Positions 54,405 through 61,369 of a stretch of 61,369 bases of DNA are shown here, piece after piece. Each line of letters starts with the position of its first letter. Position 1 is the stretch's first letter. The DNA comes from Hyphomonadaceae bacterium (lineage in GTDB: Bacteria > Pseudomonadota > Alphaproteobacteria > Caulobacterales > Maricaulaceae). Location of the stretch: assembly GCA_013001295.1 (NCBI GenBank), contig JABDMW010000059.1:1-61369 (forward strand), in the 5' to 3' direction. The notes beneath the pieces are model-generated. The model saw only the letters and a list, made by a program, of their open reading frames with translations. It was not told the DNA's origin and made no database searches. Position numbers and translations under genes: made by a program.

Positions 54405-54907
54405 GTGGGTTCGGCCCGATAACTCAGTTGGGGTATCTGACGAATGATTTGGACAAATCAGCCAATTTGTGGGCCAAAGTCATGGGCGTCGGCCCGTTCA
54501 CCAAAATGGCAGGCGTTATCATGCCAGCGACCATGGACGGGGCGACCGTCGATATCAAAATCAATCTCGCGCTGGCCTATCAAGACGATGTGCAAATTGA
54601 ACTCATCCAGCCATTGTGCGACAGCCCGTCGCCCTATCAAGCAAACAAACGCGCCGGGATATGGGGCTCGCATCATACGCAATTCACCGTCGACGACCTC
54701 GATGCGGCCATCGCGAATTGCGAAGCCTCAGGCATGGAAATGGCGTGCGAAATAACGTCCGCAGGATCACGCTATATTTATATGCGCAGTGACGCTGGCT
54801 GGATCGAACTTACAACCCCAAATCCCGGTCTGGCCATGATGTTTCATATGATCAAACAATCTTGTGCTGATTGGGACGGGGAGAGTGTTTGGAATGTTCT
54901 GGGGTAG
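54401..54907 (+). CDS. VOC (glyoxalase/bleomycin-resistance) family protein
   Basis: 168 residues. Seen: GPITQLGYLTNDLDKSANLW and KVMGVGPFTKM (first VOC module), WGSHHTQFTVDDLDAAIANC (His metal ligand, second module) and YIYMRSDAGWIELTTPNPGL with Glu. VOC proteins use a divalent metal for isomerisation, epimerisation or extradiol cleavage; methylmalonyl-CoA-epimerase-like roles are common in CoA pathways. Start at ATG 54401, overlapping the previous stop as ATGA; the upstream frame extension is a shadow. Last gene of the tetR operon. Confidence 0.87.
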   Translation: MSGFGPITQLGYLTNDLDKSANLWAKVMGVGPFTKMAGVIMPATMDGATVDIKINLALAYQDDVQIELIQPLCDSPSPYQANKRAGIWGSHHTQFTVDDLDAAIANCEASGMEMACEITSAGSRYIYMRSDAGWIELTTPNPGLAMMFHMIKQSCADWDGESVWNVLG

Positions 54908-55226
54908 AGCGACGTTCGCTTCGGGGGCAAAGCGGACCTCCCGCGAGTGTCCTAATTGGAGCGATTTTAGGACGCTCACTAATGTGCGTTTTCGTTTCAC
55001 AACTTCGCATCACTGTCTTCTTCGCTCAAGCCATGCCGTATAATGCGGGATTTTTTCAAAGCCGAATGTGGTGTGCGGGTTTTAAGTTTCGTGTCTTTGA
55101 GATTCCGCTAGCCAGATATTTTGTTTATTGGTTCTAAAGTATTTCACAAGTTCTGACGCTAGACGTGTAAGACAACGGCTTTCACAGCTAACAATTAAGC
55201 TAAGGAATAGGTACAATTATTATTTT
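54908..55226. other. 319-bp intergenic stretch with repeat copies
   Basis: Between the convergent VOC gene and the TPR gene. Bases 54909-54994 hold two inverted copies of a short repeat (described separately). From 55000 to 55226 the sequence is AT-rich; I see no coding potential, RNA gene or clear terminator there. Confidence 0.5.
54909..54994. repeat. Short interspersed repeat, copies A (inverted) and B
   Basis: Copy A is on the minus strand (54909-54955; complement reads TTAGGACACTCG...GGTCCGCTT...CCCCGAAGCG). Copy B is on the plus strand (54961-54994; GCGATTTTAGGACGCTCACT then AATGTGCGTTTTCG). Head-to-head they can form a hairpin. They match the copies at 57433-57532 on the other side of the TPR gene. 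Confidence 0.7.
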
Positions 55227-57332
55227 TTATTGATCCGCGTAATCAGGGATTTTGCTTACCAAAAAATTCGTCCATTTGCCGTCGGTTAGGTACCAGGCCC
55301 GGATTTTCGGATGATTGACAATGTCTTTGTGAAACCACCAATAGATAGCGATAAAATCAAGTCCAGCCCATTCTGAATTATTTGCTTTTTCCGCAAGGAT
55401 CAGTTCAACCGAACGTTCGAGGTCAAACCCTGACAAGGCCACAAACCCCTGAACCCCGGTGGCGTTATAGTTGGGACTGCGCTCTCTTATTATTTTCTCG
55501 GTGAGGGTTTTCGCCGCATCAAAATCACCCAACGCAAAATGAGCCTTTGTAAGAAAATCGTCTATGTTCATTCCGACATAATTTTCTTTTTCGATCAAAC
55601 CCTGTACGGCCAACAACCGCTTCGCGATTTTTTCGACTTTTGACTGATCACCGGTCTCCAAATAATGGGTCAACAATATATTTTGGAGAAGCACGAAATT
55701 CCAAATATTTGTTCGACCTATGACCGTGTCCAGTGTCAATGTATCTTCAAATGCAAGAGATTGGGCAATATCGATGCCCCAAATACTGATCAAAGAATCA
55801 TGTAGAAAGACATTATCAATAAGGTCGTCCAAATGATCGGCGTTTTGTTGTTTGAACGTTTCATAAGCGGCCAGGTCACCGGTGAACCGCAGCCTGGTTA
55901 CAGCACTGGCATAATCATCATAAATGCTCTTTCCGGATATGTTTTCGAACCGCTTTGAGAGCAATTCAGACATTTCGGGGTTATTTTCAAAATAATACAA
56001 GGACCCCAACAAAATCCTTGCGTGCAAGGGGTCAAGTTCGTTTGCCTTGCGAAAAAAAGGTTCCGCCCCGGCACTATCCCCGTTCAGGACATGCCACCAC
56101 GCCATTACATACCAACCCATCGCGTCTTCCGGATATTGCGCCAGAATACGATCAATCGTTTTTTTGCGCCCGTACTGGAAGCCTGGCTCGTTCGATTCTG
56201 CGACGCTATCACTGGCCAGGGCTAAGAGTGTTTCCAGATTTTCCGGGTCCAGTGAGACGGCCTTGTCGAGGGCCCGTTTACCGGTCGCCGTCAATTCACC
56301 GAGTAGTTTTTGTTGCTGTGGTCCTTTAAAGTAGTCGTTGTCTATGATGTTACGAATTGTGTGGTCACAAATTTCGTTCAACAACCCCCAGGCCTCCGTA
56401 AAGTCCGGATCGACCTTTACGGCTTGTTCCAGAAGCTTCCGGGTGCGTGTCAAACTGTCTTCGCTCTCGCGCTCTGTCCGGTCGATGCTGCGGGCTTTCT
56501 GATAAAGATCATACGCACGGACGCTGCGGGTCGGCATGTTGTACAGAGTGCCAACGGTATCAGGCTGGATTTCCAGATGGACAGCGTTGCTGATCTCGCG
56601 CGCTATCGCGCTCTGTACAGCAAATACGTCCAACAATTCGCGGTCATAATTGCTGGCCCATATATGTCTGTCAGTGGCGGTCTCGATAAGTTGGACGGTA
56701 ACCCGGACATGATTGTTGATGCGACGAACCGACCCTTCAAGCACATAAATGACATCAAGCTGTTCGCCGATCTCAGTTACCGAAAGGCTTGAGCCGACAT
56801 ATTTTTCAGATGATGTGCGCGATGTAACTTCGAGACCGTCAATATATGACAAATTGGTCAATAATTCTTCGTGAACGCCACCCGCGAAAAAGGCATTCTC
56901 GCTAATCGCGCTCATGTTCACCAAAGGGAGTACGGCTATCGAGGAGCCTTCAGACCGGAGGGGGGCCGATCGCGTATCCGCGCTAAAAAATGAAGTGTAG
57001 ACGACGCCGCCTGCAATCAAAATCAGTCCACCAATGATGATGAAGTTAATTTTGTGTCCGCTCCCGTCCGACGTGGAAGCGTCAGGCGTCGCATCTTGCG
57101 ATCTTTTAATCCCGTCCGGCGTCAATTCAAACGCCCACGCGAAGACCAAGGCCAACGGAAAGCCGATCAGCAAGGTCGCGACGATCATCCCGTCAAACCA
57201 ATCCGGCAATCCAATCGAAGTTTCGAGGATGGACGCGAATTGCATCAACAGCCATCCAACCACCGCATAGACACCGGCCACACGGAAGATATTTCGCCGT
57301 TTCAATTCCGAAAAAATATTACTCACAAACAC
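55227..57332 (-). CDS. Membrane TPR protein with TolB/FlgO-like N-domain
   Basis: 701 residues. N-terminal conserved block FVSNIFSELKRRNIFRVAGV, three membrane helices (about 18-35, 48-68 and 95-113), then a domain SIAVLPLVNMSAISENAFFA, YVLEGSVRRINNHVRVTVQL and RHIWASNYDRELLDVFAVQS that is shared with bacterial adenylate-cyclase-like/CadC-like TPR proteins, followed by TPR-type helical repeats to the C-terminus. There is no cyclase catalytic domain and no DNA-binding domain. Possibly signalling or envelope-complex assembly. It carries neither island operator and is flanked by short interspersed repeats, so it may be a separate insertion. Confidence 0.82.
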   Translation of the reverse strand: MFVSNIFSELKRRNIFRVAGVYAVVGWLLMQFASILETSIGLPDWFDGMIVATLLIGFPLALVFAWAFELTPDGIKRSQDATPDASTSDGSGHKINFIIIGGLILIAGGVVYTSFFSADTRSAPLRSEGSSIAVLPLVNMSAISENAFFAGGVHEELLTNLSYIDGLEVTSRTSSEKYVGSSLSVTEIGEQLDVIYVLEGSVRRINNHVRVTVQLIETATDRHIWASNYDRELLDVFAVQSAIAREISNAVHLEIQPDTVGTLYNMPTRSVRAYDLYQKARSIDRTERESEDSLTRTRKLLEQAVKVDPDFTEAWGLLNEICDHTIRNIIDNDYFKGPQQQKLLGELTATGKRALDKAVSLDPENLETLLALASDSVAESNEPGFQYGRKKTIDRILAQYPEDAMGWYVMAWWHVLNGDSAGAEPFFRKANELDPLHARILLGSLYYFENNPEMSELLSKRFENISGKSIYDDYASAVTRLRFTGDLAAYETFKQQNADHLDDLIDNVFLHDSLISIWGIDIAQSLAFEDTLTLDTVIGRTNIWNFVLLQNILLTHYLETGDQSKVEKIAKRLLAVQGLIEKENYVGMNIDDFLTKAHFALGDFDAAKTLTEKIIRERSPNYNATGVQGFVALSGFDLERSVELILAEKANNSEWAGLDFIAIYWWFHKDIVNHPKIRAWYLTDGKWTNFLVSKIPDYADQ

Positions 57333-57432
57333 CCCTCATTACGATGACCCAAGTTAGAGGTATTTAGATAAATTGCTATATGTTTATCGGGCGGTTCTAT
57401 TTTCAATTCTCAATCATTTGAGCAACTTTCTT

Positions 57433-57532
57433 GGGGCGTTTTAGGACTCTCGGCGAGTGGCCGTAATCTCAAACATTACCAACGGCCGGTTTTGGGCGTT
57501 TTAGGACACTCGGCTAATGTCCGCTTCGGGGA
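57433..57532. repeat. Short interspersed repeat, copies C and D (direct)
   Basis: Two direct copies exactly 60 bp apart, each with core GCGTTTTAGGAC(T/A)CTCGGC then (G/T)A(G/A)TG(G/T)CCG. Copy C is 57433-57469; copy D is 57492-57532 and is the fullest (core continues AATGTCCGCTTCGGGG). The 230-bp gap 57333-57562 contains nothing else I can support. Confidence 0.7.
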
Positions 57533-57562
57533 TTTAACCGACACAAAAAAATTAACCCGCAA

Positions 57563-58639
57563 TTACTCCGCGGCGTCCATCTCCCAGGGGTCGCGTTTCG
57601 TGCCTTTGGTCACCCAATGCCCGTTTGATTTGGCTTGATATTTTTTGGCATCTTTGCGCGGATTGTAGAACTGTTTGTACCAGGCCCGGGCTTTGCCGAA
57701 CGGGCCGTCACCGACCACTTGCATAATGCTCAGGCACGGTGCCTTGTTGGCCCAGACATCGAAATCTTGCAAGAGTGCGAGTTTTGAACCTTCCTGGAAT
57801 GCAGGAACGGCTTCCTCGTCTTCGGGCGTCATCGGATGGTTGGGCGGCTCAACCGTTAATCCGTGCCAGGCTCGAAGTTGCCCGTCTTCGATAGGTGTGT
57901 GGCAAATCATCATCAATGAATTATAATACCCATTCATGCGCGAAAGCAGAATGCCGGGCCCGGTATACCAGGTGTCATTGGTCATGACGTCATCAGATAG
58001 CGTGCGATGCCCTGCGGCCAGTAACTGACGAATGACATGATCTTTACACTCGCTTTCGAAATATTCCATATTGGTTGAGCCGTGGATCGGGCCGAGATGG
58101 GCCTTATCGGTCATATTGTCGATAATTTCCTGTGGGTGGCAATCAAGCACGCCCAAATGATCGACCTTCCAATTGACCCATTTCGGGTCGTCCCACTCGG
58201 GGAGAGGATGTGGCTGAAAATCGGGTTCGCCATCCTCTTCGTCGTGCCACATCAGGATCAGACCGCCCCATTCTTGGACCGGATAACTCTTGATCTTTGC
58301 GGCTTTGGGAATGGGCGCCGGTGAATATGGTATTTCGTTACACATACCATCCGGACCAAATTTCCAGGCGTGATAAGGGCAACGGATATCGTCGCCTTCG
58401 ACCTGTTTGCCGTCCATAACGATATAAGAGCTGTCATTTTTGGCGAGATGGGTTTTCATGTGCGGGCAATAGGCATCCATGACCACGACCCGTCCGGATT
58501 CGCCCCGGTACATGACCAAATCCCGTCCAAAATACCGTAGTGGAATTGGCTTTTTCGTCGCGTCCGGGCTCTCGCCCACCATAAACCATCCCCGTGGAAA
58601 GGTGAATTCGCCGATACCGTATTCTGCTGTCGTCGCCAT
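57563..58639 (-). CDS. Rieske non-heme iron oxygenase, KshA-like (second)
   Basis: 358 residues. Rieske ligands in YCPHMKTHLAKND and RCPYHAWKFGPDG (C-x-H...C-x2-H, separated by an 18-residue loop longer than in the first copy). Mononuclear iron motif DNMTDKAHLGPIHG (D-x2-H-x4-H), in the KshA-like NxxDxAHxxxIH form. Hydroxylates an unactivated ring carbon, with KshA-type 9-alpha-hydroxylation as one candidate. Clearly divergent from the oxygenase at 51019, so probably a different position or substrate. 52 bp downstream of the OYE gene on the same strand. Confidence 0.92.
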   Translation of the reverse strand: MATTAEYGIGEFTFPRGWFMVGESPDATKKPIPLRYFGRDLVMYRGESGRVVVMDAYCPHMKTHLAKNDSSYIVMDGKQVEGDDIRCPYHAWKFGPDGMCNEIPYSPAPIPKAAKIKSYPVQEWGGLILMWHDEEDGEPDFQPHPLPEWDDPKWVNWKVDHLGVLDCHPQEIIDNMTDKAHLGPIHGSTNMEYFESECKDHVIRQLLAAGHRTLSDDVMTNDTWYTGPGILLSRMNGYYNSLMMICHTPIEDGQLRAWHGLTVEPPNHPMTPEDEEAVPAFQEGSKLALLQDFDVWANKAPCLSIMQVVGDGPFGKARAWYKQFYNPRKDAKKYQAKSNGHWVTKGTKRDPWEMDAAE

Positions 58640-58691
58640 AATGTCCTCCGTCTAAATACCTATATCATTTGTACGCATATCTCAATATTCG

Positions 58692-59933
58692 TCAGGCAGT
58701 TGATGCAGGTTGAGTGTTAAGCTCCGGTGCATGCCCTTTGTGGCCGCCGTCTTCAACGCAAGCTGTGCCGCCGGGCGTATACATCAGTGTGACACATTGA
58801 TTGCACGCCGTGCAGCCAGAGTTGCGGATGTTTCCGGACTGCAATGCATTGATCAGGCCGGGATCAAAAATCAGAGCGCGGCCCAGTCCCATGGCATCAA
58901 AGCCTTCGTCCATAATTGTATTGGCATTGTCCATATTCTGGAGCCCGCCAAGATAACAGAGCGGCATATCGACAGCGGCGCGGATTTGCTTTGCCGGTGG
59001 CATGGAATACAGCGGCGTGAACTCCCGATCCGGCTCTTTGCTTTTTGGTTGCATCATCATGCCCAACCTGACGATCAGGTTTTTTGGCTTCACGGATGAG
59101 GCGGGCAGGGGATTACCAAACATTGTCGAGATAGATTCAACATTAAGCCCGTTCGATAGCTGAGCCATATGTGCGCCGGTTTTTTGCAATACCTTGGCGA
59201 TTTCTATGCCTTCTGTAACCGTGTTTCCGCCTTCTTTGCCATCGGTTTGGCTATATTTGACCGTAACCGCCAAATCATTTCCAACCGCGTCCAGCACCTT
59301 AGACAGGACTTCAGCGGGAAATTTCATGCGGTTGTGGATATTGCCGCCATACTCATCAGTGCGGGTGTTGTAAAACGGCGTGATAAACTGCGCGAGAAGA
59401 TAACCGTGGCCCATGTGGATTTCGACCGCATCAAAGCCGGATTCCTTCGCATGCAGGGCTGCTTTGACAAATTCATCGGCGATGGCATCCATATCATCGC
59501 GGTCCATTTTCTTTTTCATATAGCGCCCGGTCATGACCCCGAATTTGTTGAAACCGCCATTGGCTGAAATCGGTTTCATGGATGAGAAGTCCTTGGGCAG
59601 GAACGTAAATGCGCCAGCATGGGTGATTTGAGCCTGCGCCGCAGCACCGTGTTTGTGCACGGCGTCTGTCAACACTTTGAAGTCTGCGACCGTATCATTG
59701 GACAGGTGTGCTTGATCCACAAAGGTTTGTCCGTCTTTTGAGGTCGCACAATAGGCGACGGTCGACATGGCTGCGCCGCCTTCAGCAACCCTTTCATGGA
59801 ACTGTACCAATCCTTTGGAGATAATCCCGCCTTTGCACATGCCTTCATTGGTAGCTGCTTTGATAAACCGGTTGCGCAGTTTCAGCGGGCCGATGGTCAG
59901 GGGGGTAAAGGCTTTTGACTTTGATTTGCTCAT
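58692..59933 (-). CDS. Old-yellow-enzyme family NADH:flavin oxidoreductase
   Basis: 413 residues of a TIM-barrel FMN enzyme. Seen: TPLTIGPLKLRNRFIKAATN, AQITHAGAF, VEIHMGHGYLLAQFITPFYN with NTRTDEYGGNIHNRMKFP, and MGLGRALIFDPGL. A C-terminal cysteine cluster GCTACNQCV plus a Cys 10 residues later resembles the [4Fe-4S] site of 2,4-dienoyl-CoA reductase-type relatives, but the second FAD/NAD domain of those enzymes is absent. Reduces an activated C=C bond (enone or dienoyl type), which in steroid pathways could act on ring A or C4 double bonds. Divergent from the MFS gene with a 30-bp dyad between. Confidence 0.9.
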   Translation of the reverse strand: MSKSKSKAFTPLTIGPLKLRNRFIKAATNEGMCKGGIISKGLVQFHERVAEGGAAMSTVAYCATSKDGQTFVDQAHLSNDTVADFKVLTDAVHKHGAAAQAQITHAGAFTFLPKDFSSMKPISANGGFNKFGVMTGRYMKKKMDRDDMDAIADEFVKAALHAKESGFDAVEIHMGHGYLLAQFITPFYNTRTDEYGGNIHNRMKFPAEVLSKVLDAVGNDLAVTVKYSQTDGKEGGNTVTEGIEIAKVLQKTGAHMAQLSNGLNVESISTMFGNPLPASSVKPKNLIVRLGMMMQPKSKEPDREFTPLYSMPPAKQIRAAVDMPLCYLGGLQNMDNANTIMDEGFDAMGLGRALIFDPGLINALQSGNIRNSGCTACNQCVTLMYTPGGTACVEDGGHKGHAPELNTQPASTA

Positions 59934-60014
59934 ACGGTTTTATAAAACCGACTGCGAAATAAATCACGTCAAAAATGATGATTATGCGTGATTTCTCAGT
60001 ATAAATGCTATAAA

Positions 60015-60044
60015 TGCGTAGCAAATAAGCAAAAAAACTACGCA
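60015..60044. promoter_or_regulatory. 30-bp tripartite dyad, copy 3 (between OYE and MFS)
   Basis: TGCGTA and TACGCA separated by 18 bases with GC at the exact centre (GCAAATAA-GC-AAAAAAAC). Here the arms extend by one more pair (ATGCGTAG / CTACGCAT). It ends 18 bp before the MFS ATG, a repressor-like position, and is 81 bp from the OYE start. Confidence 0.78.
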
Positions 60045-60062
60045 TTTAGGGGTTAGCTGTAC

Positions 60063-61355
60063 ATGACGGAAAATACACAGGCCCCATCGCGTCGATACGC
60101 CTGGTTCGTCCTCGTGATGATGGTCTTGCTGTATTTGGTCAATGTGGCGGACCGGTATGTGGCATCAGGTCTTCTTGAGGAGATCAAGAAAACCTTCGAA
60201 GTCTCTGATACTTTTATGGGTTTTCTTGTCGGACCTGCATTCGCAATCGTGTATACCTTGCTGGCCATTCCGATTGCCCGCTTCGCGGACAGACATAACC
60301 GCGTACGTATAATCTGCGCCGGCGCCATTATTTGGAGCGGATTTACCGTTGCATCCGGCCTCGCGCAAACGCCCTGGACATTTGCAATGGCCCGTCTGGG
60401 CGTCGGCGTCGGTGAAGCCGCGTTTCTCGCACCTGCATTTTCACTCTTATCGGACTATTTTCCACCCAAGAAACGCGCGCTCGCTTTCGCGATCCTGAAT
60501 TTTGGCGTTTATTTTGGTCAGATATTCGGACTGGTGGGCGGCGCTGCAATCGCAGATGCGTCGAGTTGGCGAACCGCCTTTATCGCACTGGGCGCCCCGG
60601 GCGTTTTGTTGGCCTTGATGACACTGGTACTTGTTCGAGAGCCCCAACGGGGCCGATTGGACGGCCAAATACAGGATATTGACGCTGCCCGACTGTCATT
60701 TGGCGAAACCGTATCTGCTTTATTCGCGCAGCGAAGTTTCCGTTTTATGACGTTGGGCACCGCACTTGGCGGCTTTGCAAGTTATGGATTTGGGATTTGG
60801 GCGCCGACATTATTCGCCCGCGCCTTCGATTTATCCCTAACGGAAGCGAATGCCCGTTATGGTGGACCGTCATTTCTGGCCGGTATAACCGGGGCAATTG
60901 TCCTTGGCATATTGTGCGACCGTTTATCGTCCAAAGATGCGCGTTGGCCATTTCGTTTGTCTGCTATCGGCTTGGTTGGGTTCTTTGTCACGATGTTTAT
61001 TCTATGTTTTGTGAATGATATCCTGATCGCAACGCTCCTGACCTTCCCGGCTGGTCTGATGGCCGGCGGGTGGGTGATTGCCCAACAATCAGCACTTCAA
61101 GACCTATTGCCGGCGAAAGCCCGCGCGACAGGGACTGCAATTTGGGCATTTGCATTGACCTTCACGGGCTTGGCGCTGGGCGTGTGGTTCGCGGGGGCGG
61201 CGACCGATTGGCTTTCGCCGCAATACGGGGATCAGTCGATCCGGTACGCAATGGCCGCAACCCTCCTGTTCACGATACCTGCGGTTATATTCCTGCTGAT
61301 GGCCGGCAAAAGCGTCGCGGCTGACCGTGAAGCCCTGTTGCAAAGACTAGGCTAA
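60063..61355 (+). CDS. MFS transporter (spinster-like)
   Basis: 430 residues, about 12 membrane helices, inner membrane. Seen: N-terminal YAWFVLVMMVLLYLVNVADR, the loop 2-3 motif ARFADRHNRVR (G-x3-D-R-x-R-like), VGVGEAAFLAPAFSLLSDYF with PPKKRALAFA, and a central loop before SFRFMTLGTALGGFASYGFG. This spinster-like MFS group occurs in sphingomonad-type catabolic clusters next to TonB receptors, and probably moves the substrate or a product across the inner membrane. Complete; the stop is 14 bases before the window end. Confidence 0.92.
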   Translation: MTENTQAPSRRYAWFVLVMMVLLYLVNVADRYVASGLLEEIKKTFEVSDTFMGFLVGPAFAIVYTLLAIPIARFADRHNRVRIICAGAIIWSGFTVASGLAQTPWTFAMARLGVGVGEAAFLAPAFSLLSDYFPPKKRALAFAILNFGVYFGQIFGLVGGAAIADASSWRTAFIALGAPGVLLALMTLVLVREPQRGRLDGQIQDIDAARLSFGETVSALFAQRSFRFMTLGTALGGFASYGFGIWAPTLFARAFDLSLTEANARYGGPSFLAGITGAIVLGILCDRLSSKDARWPFRLSAIGLVGFFVTMFILCFVNDILIATLLTFPAGLMAGGWVIAQQSALQDLLPAKARATGTAIWAFALTFTGLALGVWFAGAATDWLSPQYGDQSIRYAMAATLLFTIPAVIFLLMAGKSVAADREALLQRLG

Positions 61356-61369
61356 AAGCTGTAGCTGCC

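Noticed and set aside
58672-58677. TACGCA upstream of the second Rieske gene, as a fourth 30-bp dyad
   Set aside because: The partner arm 24 bp away is absent and the centre is not GC; at most a half-site.

Overview
This window looks like a chromosomal segment of an alphaproteobacterium, probably a marine heterotroph. The reasons are a SUF iron-sulfur operon in the order cysteine desulfurase-sufB-(insert)-sufC-sufD-sufS-sufT-sufA, a glnB-glnA pair, a malic enzyme fused to a phosphotransacetylase-like domain, and TonB-dependent uptake combined with a large catabolic cluster. GC content is about 50% by eye (not computed). I cannot name the genus; a Maricaulales/Hyphomonadales-like lineage is a guess.

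Region 1 (1-25.4 kb) is mostly housekeeping. The SUF operon (1-6810) carries two uncommon extra genes, a Rid-family protein and a cupin, plus a 140-bp palindromic repeat between sufB and sufC. Then come a GST, a TfoX-N protein and an alpha/beta hydrolase (6830-8882); an RhlE-like helicase (minus); a secreted fasciclin protein; a pair of exported amidohydrolases, one of which has lost its metal ligands; parE; an autotransporter; glnB-glnA; maeB; a MATE transporter; and tRNA-Leu(TAG).

Region 2 (25.5-61.4 kb) is a large catabolic island. It encodes a KstD-like flavoprotein, a 257-aa-class SDR closely resembling 3-alpha-hydroxysteroid dehydrogenase, a second hydroxysteroid-type SDR, two KshA-like Rieske oxygenases, a P450, a [2Fe-2S] ferredoxin, three sulfatase-type hydrolases of two unrelated folds, a TonB receptor, an MFS carrier, acyl-CoA activation (AMP ligase and CaiB-type CoA-transferases), a DUF35/thiolase-like pair of the Ltp2-ChsH2 aldolase type, an enoyl-CoA hydratase, amidohydrolase, aldehyde dehydrogenase and an old-yellow-enzyme homologue. 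My reading is peripheral degradation of a steroid or similar polycyclic isoprenoid, possibly in sulfated form. Core ring-cleavage genes (HsaC-like and others) are not in the window.

The strongest unlisted signal is regulatory. Two different inverted-repeat motifs divide the island between them. (i) A 30-bp tripartite dyad, TGCGTA-N8-GC-N8-TACGCA, lies before the KstD operon (25508), between the hydroxysteroid-dehydrogenase-like SDR and the TonB receptor (32481), and between the OYE/Rieske unit and the MFS gene (60015). (ii) A 21-bp palindrome with core CCGAAC-N3-GTTCGG lies before the SDR/ALDH unit (31579), between the ferredoxin and CoA-transferase operons (39538), and between the enoyl-CoA hydratase and tetR (48871). 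The second is very likely the operator of the local TetR protein. No regulator for the first is visible. Together the six sites lie at the head of every transcription unit of the island except the TPR gene at 55227-57332.
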